The notes: generated by a model from the letters alone, not told the origin. 64,000 nt of DNA from Patiria miniata (GCF_015706575.1 NW_024037059.1:12623730-12687729); one strand, 5' to 3'; numbered from the stretch's first letter, positions 45,701 to 60,700 are shown. Translations and numbers: made by a program.

Positions 45701-48700
45701 CATGTACGTACAGTACACCCACACGCAGAACACAGTAGGCCTACATTTACTGCCTTATTACACCATGCGTACATGTACAGTCCGTACTCACGTGTGTGTG
45801 CTTGCTGGTTGTGTTAGTACCGAACCGTTCGTACGGACATGGGTCGGTGGTACACGCACGTAGCCGCGTTGATTGTGGGTGCAGGGCCCGATTATCTCCC
45901 TTCGACAAAAAGCCGAGAGACCGCATTGAACAAGGCTATCCAAGAGCATGAAGTCGCTGCAAGCTGTATGCAATATCACACACTTTGTTGTCGTTGATGA
46001 ATAGCTGCAGTAACGAATATGCAAGTAAACTAATGTTCTTTTTAAAGCTCGCTAATATAAGTCATAACAAAAATCGTTCAGGTTGGACTCGAACCCATGA
46101 CCTCCTGCTTTCTAGTGCAGACGTGTTACCACTCGACCACCGTGCTTAGAGGATCGGTTGGCTGGTTTGAATATGAAGTACATAGCAGCGGGTACCGCAT
46201 TTAACTATTCATATTAAGATGGAAGAATATTTGCGCCGGGGTAATGTAAATCAATATTAGGTTTTGCCCTTCACCGATATATAAACACTGTATACTCAGT
46301 GTAACCTCCCCATTGAAAGTTGGAAAAAATCACTCAGTGGGACTCGAACCCACGACCTCCTGCTCGTGGGTTCGAGTCCCACCCGAGTGATTATTTGAAA
46401 AATGGTCTTAATCTGCCCAATGGTTAAAGCTACAGTCCATCATTTGTAATTTGTGCATTTTGTTCGTTTGAAGCAACAAAAGAGTTCAAAATCTAATGAA
46501 GGATACTGAGCAACTAACCTGATGAAGTTTCAGCTCAGCTTCAGCTGTACATTCCGAGAAAAACAGCATTCTAAGATCTCAATTTCAAATCAAAAGTTAC
46601 TGAATCATGTTTTGAATTGTTTTGAATTGCAGCTATACGCGACGTTGCGCACTGATCCGACGAATTATAACAACCGCGCGCGCGTGTGCGTCGTTCCAAT
46701 ACTTGTGCGCGCTGCGCTGAATAACAAAACGAACTTCTAATTTAAATTTTCTTACGGTGCTTCTTAAGAATCACCGTTGGAACTGCCTTCTTTCGTTAAT
46801 TACTTCAAAATTACAGCTTCCCAGAAAGAATGATTTCACAGGGAGTTTAGTTTCCTTACTATCTTTCAACCAAGTTTGTTTTTCAACAATAATTACGCCA
46901 GTTACTTTTCGGATGGCTGCAAATGATGGACTATAGCTTTAAATTAAAATGAAATGGCAAATCTACGTTCATGCCTTATAGGCCGTTTAATTGGATAAAG
47001 ATTAAAAACTGAAAGGAAAATAATTTTTCAATAGTACTATTAACACCAATCTAAATGTATATATTTTGCAGTGTATTTCAGTTTTGTTATATTCCCCTTT
47101 TGATTCGATAGTAAGATGGTAAATCTTCCGCTCGTGTCGATTCCAGCTGCTTCATTTAGCGCACTCTCCAATCTCGTATACCTGTAAGTTTGATATGCCT
47201 AGTATCTTGTTTGTGCTCAGGAGTTTATTTACTTCAGGCTGTATTATACGGAAGCCTGTTCGTGTCAGGTTTTAAAAGTGAAACAAAATATTGTTGCAAA
47301 ATAACGCAATAATTTTGGGAAAGAACGCAATACTTATGCGAAATAGCGCAATAGTATTGCGAAATAATGCAATATATGGAGAAATTACGCAACGTTGTAT
47401 GGAGAAATAATCCAATACATTGCGAAATAACGAGATAGCATTACGTAATTACACAATAAGTTTTTGTGACATGAAACGCAATGGTTTTTGCAAATAAGTA
47501 GGTATATAATGCAATGGGTCCGAATGATAAAACCTTTATTATAGGCATACTTCGGCAAATTCTCACGCAATATTTTATGAGAGATAAAATTTGTGTGGTG
47601 ATAAAAGCCTACCCGAGTGCGTGGCGGATCATGTGCTTTTAAAGGGGGTTGACGGAGGGTGTTGAAGTTAACACAGAGACAATTACTAAGAGGGACCAAA
47701 GGCCTAAAGCAAATGAATCCAGATCTTATGACGATTGTTACTTAACGATTTTTTTCGGGAACATTGTGATTTTCTCTCCAGGTTTCATATATAAGCCTAA
47801 CATAAAATGAACAAAAATGACTTTGGCCGGACGGAAGATGATGGTTAACAACCTTAACAATCCCCACAGTCCACCACTGCCTAATACCCCCATATAAGCA
47901 TGTCTTATAAAACAAATGAAGGGCTAAAGGTACAGTTATATGGCCGAACTTTCAAAAATTCGTTGAATTTCTTCACGACATTTTAAAAACAAAGTTTCAA
48001 GAGTGTTTCTTGATGCAAGGCATCAGTGAACTTGCAGGCGCGTTTTCGTCTACCTCGCTCCAAACCAACACGAACACTCGATCTAGATGAGCTAAAGACC
48101 CAGACACCAGAGCAGTCTATAACGAACTGGTCAAGGAGAAGCTCAACGTCTTGACATCACCACTGTCGACGATTTCAACGTGAACGTTGTCGATGCCCTC
48201 CAGTCTCCACTACGCTGCTATATTCGAAATCCCATTGCAAATCGATTTACATAAACGATCCAACGTTGCAGAACTTGTTTCGAAAGCAAGACGAAGTCAG
48301 ACGTTCGGGAGAATCAGAGGTATCTAAAGCAAAAAAAATGTCCAGGCTGATCCTGATCAGAACCCGTCAGCTCACTAAATGAGCATTTCAAAGCAGAAGC
48401 TCAGCTCATAAGCTCACTCAATACCCAGCGGAACATAGAAAAGTTGATCGCAACTGCCAAACTCCAAGTGACTCTACTTATAACCAAGACTGAAATTAAC
48501 CTGCCTATACCAGACCAAATTCTTGCCCAGGCTTCAAGAACTGCTTCAATCCCATCCAAACCACCTTCCACCCCGGAATTCGATCATTCACTGTTGTTAA
48601 CGACCTTCCTCCAAGAAAATACAACATCTTAGCCGATATCAACCATGACCCCCCTTCTAAAATGGAAATTGAGGAATGCCTCAAACGCCTCAAGAATCGT

Positions 48701-51700
48701 ATAAGGAAAGTCAAAATAGTCCTCCCGAATTTCTTAAATTCATCTACATCAACCCAGCCCCTTTTGACGCGATCTACAACCTGACGCTGCAAATCTAGGC
48801 CATCAAGCAAATTGCAGCATGTTCATCCCTTCCACTTAGTTTGTACGCATGCGCCAACATCTCGGCTAATGCCGGTGACTGTCGAAATGGCAGCGCGGCG
48901 GAGAGGAAAGACACACCAATTTTCATCTGAAAACATCCTGTTTATTTTGCTATTAAGTGAAATACAATGCAACCAGTTGAAATGAAATGAGTTGATTTTC
49001 ATTTCATTTGCCATATTTTTGAGAAAAAAAATCGATGTTTCTAGAAAATGTCGTTTTAGATCGCTGTTTGCTTCCATTTCCATGCAATCATCGGCAAAAG
49101 AGCTAACTTAATTTGGTGATTTTTTTAATGTTCTTCAGTTTCCCCAAACATGCCACTTATCACAGCATTTGAATGAGATGTGAAAAAATATTATTACAGG
49201 ATTTACGAGTTATTGCGAAAAGGTTTACGTTCCTTAGGTGGCTATTATTTTTGAAGTTTCCGACCGTACGTTTACATGTACGAACTGCGCGCCGTTAAAA
49301 ACGATGTCACTTGTACGAACGGCCAATGTTGGGCTGTCCACTGGAGCGCGGAAAATCACGCTGCCCTATATGGGTCAGCGGAAAAAAAGTATAACTTCGG
49401 CGAATACGTCTTTCTTTCGTGAACTGTCCTATTCGCAATAACTCGGAAATGGTATCATTATTTTTATCTATTCTTTGCCTAAATGGCAATGTCTTTAATT
49501 TGTCCAGGAAAACTGGATAAATATTTTTAAAATCCGATTGATTCTCGCAGGGTTTGAAGAATTTTCGGGGAAATTTTTTTTCTCTCTTAAAATCTCTTTT
49601 TTTAAGAGTAATTTTTACATTTGGACAATGTCAGCTCATGACATGATTGTAAACTTCATATTTAAAGTTTTCAGAAATGTTCATGAGTTTAGGTCGTCTG
49701 TAACTTGTGGATGATTACCCGGTATGTGATAATGTTTTCGGCTGATCGACGGGTGCGGATTAATGGCGCCATCTGTCGTCTGTACGATTTCAGAATCTTT
49801 TGGTCCATTACGCATGCGGGAAAAAAACTAAGTGGTGCACAAAGGCAAGGGCATGAACATACTTGAAAAGACCGCCTAAAAGCTCCATCGACGACATGCG
49901 AACTCTCCTGGTCCGGATATGCCGATGATTTCATCCTTTTCCTCAACACTGCACCTGCACGCCATACCTCCAAACCGCTGCCGCCCTCCTCAACGACGTG
50001 TTCGTCGATGTCGATCTCAAGATCAATTTTAAAGACAGAGACGATGATATCAAACTTTACAACCATCAACCCCAACATCCTCTACCCCTCCTAGGTTATC
50101 CAAATCAACAACATGAACATCAAAAACACCGAGACATTCAAGTACCTGGGCACATTATATCACATGCCCAACCCAACACCAGGGACATCGAAATCAGCTA
50201 CCGGGTCAACAGTCACGCTCAAATTGCACCCCTAACAAGGCACTGTTAGTAAATCATTGGATAAAATAATGTGACATTGCGAGTTCCATACCTTGGTAGC
50301 CTGATTAAAAGTACACTTACCTTATTCCAGCCAAAACTGGAACCCACTGAGGAGGCAGAGGCAACATTTGGATGCTGTGTATAGGGACTTTCTACGCAGA
50401 ATGGTCCGTGGTGGATTTTGCTCAGTCAGCGCAGATTGGTGGGGAACACAAGTTTCACTACACCAATGCGAGAATTCACCAAATCTGCGGCACCTCTGAC
50501 GTCACGGCCTTTATCGAAAATCAGCAAAACAGCTACTGTTGTCATATCATCCGCGGATTTTCAGACCTCACCACGAATAAGCTGCTCTTCAATGCCGACA
50601 AATATCAGAAACGAGGCCGCCCCACCCCAACTCCCCTCCAACAAGCCTGTGCAAACAGACAATGTACAGAAGCCGAACTTGTCCATGAGCATTGAAGTTC
50701 CCGATACACAAGTATACCGGTATTCTGCCAATCGTTAGAATAATGAAGCAGTAAACCAAATGAATGAAATGTAGGCCTATGGCAGAAAATTTGTTTTACT
50801 TTTTCTTCTGAGCAAACTGATATAATTTCAATCGGGAAGTTACAATGTTAATTTTGTCTTTAAGAAAAAGAATATAATGTAACAGATCATAATAACTGTT
50901 ACATTCACCACAATGTGGGTTCAGATGATTATGTTGCAATGTTATGTCTTTGGAATGTAAATGAGAAATATTTTGTTATACAGGATGTATAAGAAAGACA
51001 AACAAAGGTATCATATCAACAGGATATGAACTTAACGACCATTATTATGGTTTTATCATAAACTACGGATTTAGTGCTTCATGCAGGGCAACGCCTCCAA
51101 GATAATTGGAAATAAGCTTACTGCTCCCAAGTCTATGATAAAACCATAATAATGGTCATTAGTAGTACATATTTTGGTCACATTTTCCCAATGTTTTAGT
51201 GTTATCTTTTTTTGGAGGGCACCATACATTTACATTTATGTTTATTTTTGACTTGACAGTACGATGGACAGTCTTCCTCTACAGTGGATTCTCAACGGTT
51301 TATTTAGCGGGCTGTTCAATCTCTACTCGCTGTAAGTTTGATACGTTTCCTGTTTGTTTTCGATGTCACAGCAGACAGTGCAAACTCTAATTGCATCATA
51401 AGCATTAGCATCAATCCGACTCTCTCCAAAGTTACCGTTAAGCGTTTTCTTTCGAGTTAAGAGTAACATTCCTTAAAGTAGCTGTTAAGCCCAGAAAATT
51501 TTAATCAGGATGTAATCAGTCATTTTTTATATTTTGATTGAACAGATAATACACATGTTATTGTCACAATTTTGTGGGCTTATTAGAAATACATGTGATC
51601 AAAATAGCTGTCTTTGGAGTGATCTCTGTTGTTTGCAATTTGCTGCTAGTGTACGCTCATATTCTATCGCATAACTAACTTCAGCTTGGTGAGACAGTAA

Positions 51701-54700
51701 TTTTGACTGTATAATATTCTTCGAGATCATCTGTTAGGTTCGTTTCGTGTTTGGTAGTTATCCAAGAGCATGAAGTCGCTGCAAGCTGTATCCAATATCA
51801 CACACTTTGTTGTCGTTGGTGATTAGCTGCAGTAACGAATATGCAAGTAAACTGATTTTTTTTTAAAGCTCGTTAATGTAAGTCATAACAAAAATCGTTA
51901 AGGTGGGACTCGAACCCACGACCTCCTGCTTTCTAGTGCAGACGTGTCACCACTCGACAACTGAGCTTTGAGGATCGGTTGGCTGGTTTGAATATGATGT
52001 ACATAGCAGCGGGTACCGCATTTGAATATTAATATTAAGATGGAAGAATATTTGCGCCGGGGTAATGTAAATCAATATTAGGTTTTGCCCTTCACCGATA
52101 TATAAACACTGTATACTCAGTGTAAACTCCCGAGTGAAAGTTGGAAAAAAAATCACTCGGTGAGACTCGAACCCACGCCCTCCTGCTCGTGGGTTCGAGT
52201 CACACCCGAGTGATTATTTGGAAAATGGTCTTAATCTGCCCAATGGTTAAATAAAAATGAAATGACAAATTTACGTTCATGCCTCATGGGTAGTTTAATT
52301 AAATAGAGATTAAAAATTAAAACTGAAAGGAATATCATACTTCAATAGTACTATAAACACCAATCTAAATGTATATATTTTGCAGCGTATTTCAGTTTTG
52401 TTATATTCCCCTTTTGATTCGATAGTAAGATGGTAAATCTTCCGCTCGTGTCGATTCCAGCTGCTTCATTTAGCGGACTCTCCAATCTCGGATGGCTGTA
52501 AGTTTGATATGCCTAGTATCTTGTTTGTGCTCAGGAGTTTATTTACTTCAGGCTGTATTTTACGGAAGCCCGTTCGTGCCAGGTTTTAAAAGTGAAACAA
52601 AATATTGTTGCAAAATAACGCAATAATTTTGGGAAAGAACGCAATACTTATGCGAAATAGCGCAGTAGTATTGCAAAATAACGCAATAGTATTGTAAATT
52701 AATGCAATATATGGAGAAATTACGCAACCTAGTATGGAGAAATAATCCAATACATTGCGAAATAACGAGATAGCATTACGTAATTACACAATTAGTTTTT
52801 GTGACATGAAACGCAATGGTTTTTGCAAATAAGTAGAGTATATAATGCAATGGGTCCGAATGATAAATCTTTATTATAGGCATACTTCGGCAAATTCTCA
52901 CGCCATATTTTATGAGAGATAAAATTTGTGTGGGGATAAAAGCCTACACGAGTGCGTGGCGGATCATGTGCTTTTAAAGCGGGGTTGACGGAGGGTGTTG
53001 AAGTTAACACAGAGACAATTAATACAAGGGACCAAAGGCCTAAAGCAAATGAATCAAGATCTTATGACGAGTGTTACTAAACGATTTTTTTTGGGAACAT
53101 TGTGATTTTCTCTCCAGGTGGCATATTTAAGCCTAACATAAAATGAACAAAAATGACTTTGGCCGGACGGAAGATGATGGTTAACAACATTAATAATCCC
53201 CACAATCCACCACTGCCTAATACCCCCATATAAGCATGTCTTATAAAACAAATGAAGGGCTAAAGGTACAGTTATATGGCCGAACTTTCAAAAATTCGTT
53301 GAATTTCTTCACGACACTTTAAAAACAAAGTTTCAAGAGTGTTTCTTGATGGAAGGCATCAGTGAACTGGCAGGCGCGTTTTCGTCTATGTCGCTCCAAA
53401 CCAACACGAACACTCGATCTAGATGAGCTAAAGACCCAGACACCATAGCAGCCTATAGCGAGCTGGTCAAGGAGAAGCTCAACGTCTTGACATCACCACT
53501 GTCGACGATTTCAACGTGAACGTTGTCGATGCCCTCCAGTCTCCACTACGCTGCTATATTCGAAATCCCATTGCAAATCGATTTACATAAACGATCTTTC
53601 GTTGCAGAACTTGTTTCGAAAGCAAGAAGAAGTCAGACGTTCGGGAGAATCAGAGGGATCTAAAGCAAAAAAAAAATGTCCAGGCTGATCCTGATCAGAA
53701 CCCGTCAGCTCACTAAATGAGCATTTCAAAGCAGAAGCTCAGCTCATAAGCTCACTCAATACCCAGCGGAACATAGAAAAGTCGATCGCAACTGCCAAAC
53801 TCCGAGTGACTCTACTTAGAACCAAGACTGACATTACCTGCCTATACCAGACCAAATTCTTGCCCAGGCTTCAAGAACCGCTTCAATCCCATCCAACCCA
53901 CCTTCCACCCAGCGGAATTCGATCATCCACTGTTGTTAACGACCTTCCTCCAAGAAAATACAACATCTTAGCCGATATCAACCATGACCCCCCTTCTAAA
54001 ATGGAAATTGAGGAATGCCTCAAACGCCTCAAGTATCGTATAAGTAAAGTCAAGATAGTCCTCCCGAATTTCTTAAATCCATCTACATCAACCCAGCCCT
54101 TACTGACGCAATCTACAATCTGACGACACAAATCTGGGCCACCAGGCAAATTGCAGAATGTTGATCCCTTCCACTTAGTTTGTGCGCATGCGCCAACCTC
54201 TCGGCTAATGCCGGTGACTGTCGAAATGGCAGCGCGGCGGAGAGGAAAGACACACCGATTTTCATCTGAAAACGTCCTGTTCATTTTGCTATTGTGTGAA
54301 ATACAATGCAACCCGATGAAATGAAATTAGTTAATTTTTATTTTATTTGCTATATTTTTGTGATGGAAATTCGATATTTCAAGAAAATGTCGTTTTAGAT
54401 CGTTGTTTGCTTTCCATTTCCATGGAATCATCAGCAAAAGGGCCAACTTAAGTTTTTTTTTTGTACTCCAGTTTCCCCAAACATGCCACTTATCACAGCA
54501 TTTGAATGAGATATTAAAAAATATTATTACAGGATTTACGAGTTATTGCGAATAGGTTTGCCTTTCTTAGGTAAGGTGGGTATTGTTTTTGAAGTTTCCG
54601 TCCGTACGTTATACATGAACGAACTGCGTGCCGTCAAAAACGATGTCACCGTGCACAGAAGGCCATGTTGGACCGTCCACATGGAGCACTGGACCAGCTT

Positions 54701-57700
54701 GCGCCATGCGAAAAATCACGCTGTCCTATGGGTCAGCAGAAAAAAACGTATTTTCGGCGGATACGTCCTTCTTTCTTGAACTGTCCTATTCGAAATAACT
54801 CGGAAATAGTATCATTATTTGTATATATTCTTTGCCTAAATGGCAATGTCTTGAACTTGTCCAGAAAAACTGGAGAAATATTTTTAAATTCCAATGATTG
54901 ATTCACGCAGGGTTGAAGAATTTTCGGGGAAATTCTTTTTCTCATAAAATCTCTTTTATTAAGAGTAATTTTTACATTTGGACAATTTCAGCTCATAACA
55001 TGATTGTAAAAATCAAGTTCTCAGAAATTTTCATGATTTTGGGTCGTCTGTTACTTGTGGATGATTACCTGGTATGTGATATTGTTTTCGGCTGATCGAC
55101 GGGTGCGGATTAATGGCGCCATCTGTCGTCTGTACGATTTCAGAATCTTTTGGTCCCTTACGCTTGCGGGAAAAAAAACTAATTGGTGCACAAAGGCATG
55201 GACATGAACATACGTTAAAAGACCGCCTAAAAGCTCCATCGACGACATGCGAACTCTCCTGGTCCGGATATGCCGATGATTTCATCCATTTCCTCAACAC
55301 TGCACCTGCACGCCATACCACCAAACCGCTGCCGCCCTCCTCAACGACGTTTTCGTCAATATCGGTCTCAAGATCAACCTTAAAGACAAAGACGATGATA
55401 TCAAACTTAACAACCATCAACCCCAACACCCTCTTCCCCTCCTAGGTTATCCAAATCAACAACATGAACATCAAAAACACCGAGACATTCAAGCACCTGG
55501 GCACATTATATCACATGCCCAACCCAACACTAGGGACATCGAAATCAGCTACCGGGTCAACAGCGCACGCTCAAATTGCGCCACTAACAAGGCACTGTTA
55601 GTAAATCATTGGATAAAATAATGTAACATTGCGAGTTCCATTCCTTGGTAGCCTGATTAAAAGTACACTGACCTATTCCAGCCAAAACTGGAACCCACTG
55701 AGGAGGTAAAGACGACATTTGGATGCTGTGTATAAGGACTTTCTACACAGAGTGGTCCGTGGTGGATTTCGCTAAGTCAGCGCAGTTTGGCGAGGAACAC
55801 AAGTTTCTTTACGCCAATGCAAGAATTCACCAAATCTGCGGCACCTCTAACGTCACGACCTTTATCGAAAATCAGCAAAACAGCTACTGTTGTCATATCA
55901 TCCGCGGAGTTTCAGACCTCACCACGAATGAACTGCTCTTCAATTCCGACTAATATCAGAAACGAGGCCGCCCCACCCCAACTCCCCTCCAACAAGTCTG
56001 TGCAAACCGACAATGTACAGAAGCCGAACTTTCTCGTGAGCATTAAAGTTCCCGATACACAAGTACCGGTATCCTGCCAATCGTTAGAATAATGAAGCAG
56101 TAAACCAAATGAATGAAATGTAGGCCTATGGCAAAACAATTGTTTTACTTGTTCTTCTGAGCAAACTGATATAACTTCAATCGGGAGGTTACAATGTTAA
56201 TTTTGTCTTTAAGAAAAAGAATATAATGTAACAGATCATAATAACTGTTACATTCACCACAATGTGGGTTCAGATGATTATGTTGCAATGTTATGTCTTT
56301 GGAATGTAAATTAGAAATATTTTGTTATACAGGATGTATAAGAAAGACAAACAAAGGTACCATATCAACAGGATATGAACTTAACGACCATTATTATGGT
56401 TTTATCATAAACTACGGATTTAGTGCTTCATGCAGGGCAACGCCTCCAAGATATTGGTAATAAGCTTACTGCTCCCCAGTCTATGATAAAACCATAATAA
56501 ACGTCAATATTAGTACATATTTTGGTCACATTTTCCTAATGTTTTAGTGCTATCTTTTTGGCGGGGCACCATACATTTACATTTCATCTCTGTTTATTCT
56601 TGACTTGACAGTACGATGGACAGTCTTCCTCTACAGTGGATTCCCAACGATACATTTAGCGGGCTGATCAATCTCCGCGAGCTGTAAGTTTGATACGGTT
56701 CATGTTATCTTTCGATGTCACAGCTGACAGTGCAAACTGTATTTGCATCATAAGCTTTGGCATCAATCCGTCTCTCTCCAAAGTTACCGTTAAGCGTTTT
56801 CTTTCGAGTTAGAGTAACATTCCTTAAAGTAGCTGTTCAGCCCAGAAAATTTTAATCAGGATGTAATCGGTCATTTTCCATATTTTGATTTAACAGATAA
56901 TGTTATTGTCACAATTTTGTGGTCTTAATAGCAATACATGTGTCTTTGGAGTGATCTCTGTTGTTTGCAAATCGCTGCTAGTGTACGCTCATATTCTTTC
57001 GCACAATTAACTTCAGCTTGATGAGACAGTTATTTTGGCTGTATGACATTCTTCGAGATCATCTGTTAGGTTCGTTTCGTGTTTGGTAGTAATCCAAGAG
57101 CATGATGTCGATGCAAGCTCTATCCAATATCACACACTTTGTTGTCGTTGATGAATAGCTGCAGTAACGAATATGCAAGTAAACTAATTTTCTTTTTAAA
57201 GCTCGCTAATATAAGTCATAACAAAAATCGTTCAGGTTGGACTCGAACCCATGACCTCCTGCTTTCTAGTGCAGACGTGTTACCACTCGACCACCGGGCT
57301 TAGAGGATCGGTTGGCTGGTTTGAATATGAAGTACATAGCAGCGGGTACCGCATTTAACTATTCATATTAAGATGGAAGAATATTTGCGCCGGGGTAATG
57401 TAAATCAATATTAGGTTTTGCCCTTCATCGATATATAAACACTGTATACTCAGTGTAACCTCCCCAGTGAAAGTTGGAAAAAATCATTTGGTGGGACTCG
57501 AACCCACGCCCTCCTGCTCGTGGGTTCGAGTCCCACCCGAGTGATTATTTGAAAAATGGTCTTAATCTGCCCAATGGTTAAATTAAAATGAAATGGCAAA
57601 TTTACGTTCATGCCTTATAGGCCGTTTAATTGGATAAAGATTAAAAACTGAAAGGAAAATAATTCTTTAATAGTACTATTAACACCAATCTAAAATGTAT

Positions 57701-60700
57701 ATATTTTGCAGTGTATTTCAGTTTTGTTATATTCCCCTTTTGATTCGATAGTGAGATGAGAAATCTTCCGCTCGTGTCGATTCCAGCTATTACATTTAGC
57801 GGACTCTCCAATCTGGCATGGCTGTAAGTTTGAAATGCTTTGTATTTTGTTTGTGTTTATTTGTTTGTGTTTATTTGTTTGTGTTCATTTTACAGAAGTC
57901 CGATCGTGCCAGGTTTTGAAAGTGAAACAAATTATTTTTGCGAAATAACGCAATAATTTGGCGAAAAAACGCAATTTTGCGAAATAGTGCAATAGTATTG
58001 CGAAATATCGCAACAGTATTACAAATAATGCAATATATGGAGAAATTACGCAACATGTATGGAGAAATAATCCAATACATTGCGAAATAACGAGATAGCA
58101 TTACGAAATTACGCAATTAGTTTTTCTGACATGAAACGCAATGCAATCTAAACCAACACGAATACTCGATCTAGATGAGCTAAAGACCCAGATACCAGAG
58201 CAGCCTATAGCGAGCTGGTCAAGGAGAAGCTCAACATCTTGATATCACCACTGTCGACGATTTCAACGTGAACGTTGTCGATGCGCTCCAGTCTCCGCTA
58301 CGCTGCCATGCAAATCGAAATCCCATCGAAAATCGATTGATATAAACGATCCAACGTTGCAGAACTTGTTTCGAAAACGGGAGGAAGTCAGACGTTCAGT
58401 AAAATCAGAGAGATCTAATAACCAAAAACTGTCCGGGCCTATCCTGATCAGAACCCGTCAGCTCACTAATGAGCATTTCAAAAGAAAAGGCTGATCGCAA
58501 CTGCCAAACTCCAAGTGACTCTATTTAGAACCAAGACTGGCATTACCTGCCTATACCAGACCAAATTCTTGCCTACTTCAAGAACAGCTTCAATCCCATC
58601 CAACCCACCTTCCACCCAGCGGAATTCGATCATCTATTGTTGTTAACGACCTTCCTCCAAGAAAATACAACATCTTAGCCGATATCAACCATGACCCCCT
58701 TTCCAAAATGGAAATTGAGGAATGCCTCAAACGCCTCAAGAATCGTATAAAGAAAGTCAGAATAGTCCTCCCGAATTTCTTAAATTCATCTACATCAACC
58801 CAGCCCCTATTGACGCGATCTACAACCTGACGCCGCAAATCTAGGCCACTAAGCAAATTGCAGAATGTTCATCCCTTCCACTTAGTTTGTGCGCATGCGC
58901 CAAAATTTCGGCTATGCCGGTGACTGTCGAAATGGCAGCGCCGCGGGGAGGAAAGACACACCAATTTGCATCTGAAATAATAATAAATATAACGAACGTC
59001 CCGTTCATTTTTCTTATCAAGTGCAATACAATGCCACCGGATGAAATTGAAAGAGTTTATTTTTTATTTTATTCGTCATATTTTTTGTGATAAAAATTCG
59101 ATACTTCAAACAAATGTCGTTTTAGATCGTTGTTTGCTTTCCATTTCCATGCAATCATCAGCAAAAGGGCCAACTTAAGTTTTTTTTGTGTACTCCAGTT
59201 TCCTCAAACATGTCACTTACCACAGCATTTGAATGAGATATTAAAAAATATTATTACAGGATTTACGAGTTATTGCGAATAGGTTTGCGTTCCTTAGGTG
59301 GGTGTTGTTTTTGAAGTTTCCGTCCGTACGTTATACATCATGTACGAACTGCGCGCCGTCAAAAACGATGTCACCGTGCACAGAAGGCCATGTTGGACCG
59401 TCCACATGGAGCACTAGCCCAGCTTGCTCCATGCAGAAAATCACGCTGTCCTATGGGTCAGCGGAAAAAAAACCCGTATTTTCGGCGGATACGTCCTTCT
59501 TTCTTTCTTGAACTGTCCTATTCGAAATAACTCGGAAATAGTATCATTATTTTTTATGTATTTTTTTACTCAATGGCATTGTCTTTAATTTATCCAGGAA
59601 AACTGGAGAAATATTTTTAAAATTCGATTGATTCTCGCAGGGTTTGAAGAATTTGCGGGGAAGAATTTTTCTCATAAAATCTCTTTTTTTTTAAGAGTAA
59701 TTTTTACATTTGGACAATGTCAGCTCTTGACATGATTGTAAACTTCATATTTAAAGTTCTCAAATGTTCATGAGTTTAGGTCGTCTGTAACTTGTGGATG
59801 ATTACCCGGTATGTGATATTGTTTTTGGCTGATCGACGGGTACGAAATGGCGCCATCTGTCGTCTGTACGATTTCAGAATCTTTTGGTCCATTACGCATG
59901 CGGGGAAAAAACTAAGTGGTGCACAAAGGCATGGGTATGAACATACATGAAAAGACCGCCTAAAAGCTCCATCGACGACATGCAAACTCTCCTGGTCCGT
60001 ATATGCCGATGATTTCATCCTTTTCCTCAACACTGCACCTGCACGCCATAGCTCCAAACCGCTGCCGCCCTCCTCAACGACGTTTTCGTCAATATCGATC
60101 TCAAGATCAACCTTAAAGACAGAGCCGATGATATCAAACTTCACAACCATCAACCCCAACACCCTCTACCCCTCCTAGGTTATCCAAATCAAAAACACGA
60201 ACATCAAAACTACCGAGACATTCAAGTACCTGGGCACATTATATCACATGCCCAACCCAACACCAGGGACATCGAAATCAGCTACCGGGTCAACAGCGCA
60301 CGCACAAATTGCGCCCCTTACAAGGCACTGTTAGTAAATCATTGGATAAAATAATGTGACATTGCTAGTTCCATACCTTGGTAGCCTGATTAAAAGTACA
60401 CTAACCTTATTCCAGCCAAAACTGGAACCCACTGAGGAGGTAAAGACAACATTTGGATGCTGTGTATAGGGACTTTCTACGCAGAATGGTCCGTGGTGGT
60501 TTTCGCAAGCCAACGCAGCTTGATGAACAACACAAGTTTAACTTCACCAATGCCAGATCTCACCAAATCTGCGGCACCTCTGACGTCACGACCTTTATCA
60601 GAGATCAGCAAGACAGTTACTTTTGTCATATCATCCGCGGAGTTTTGGTCCTCACCACGAATAAGCTGCTCTTCAATTCCGAAAAATATCAGAAACGACG

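Noticed and set aside
46081-46147. Functional tRNA-Ser gene
   Set aside because: A and B boxes are present, but the acceptor ends do not pair and the anticodon loop has an extra base. It is copied with the cassette as a remnant.
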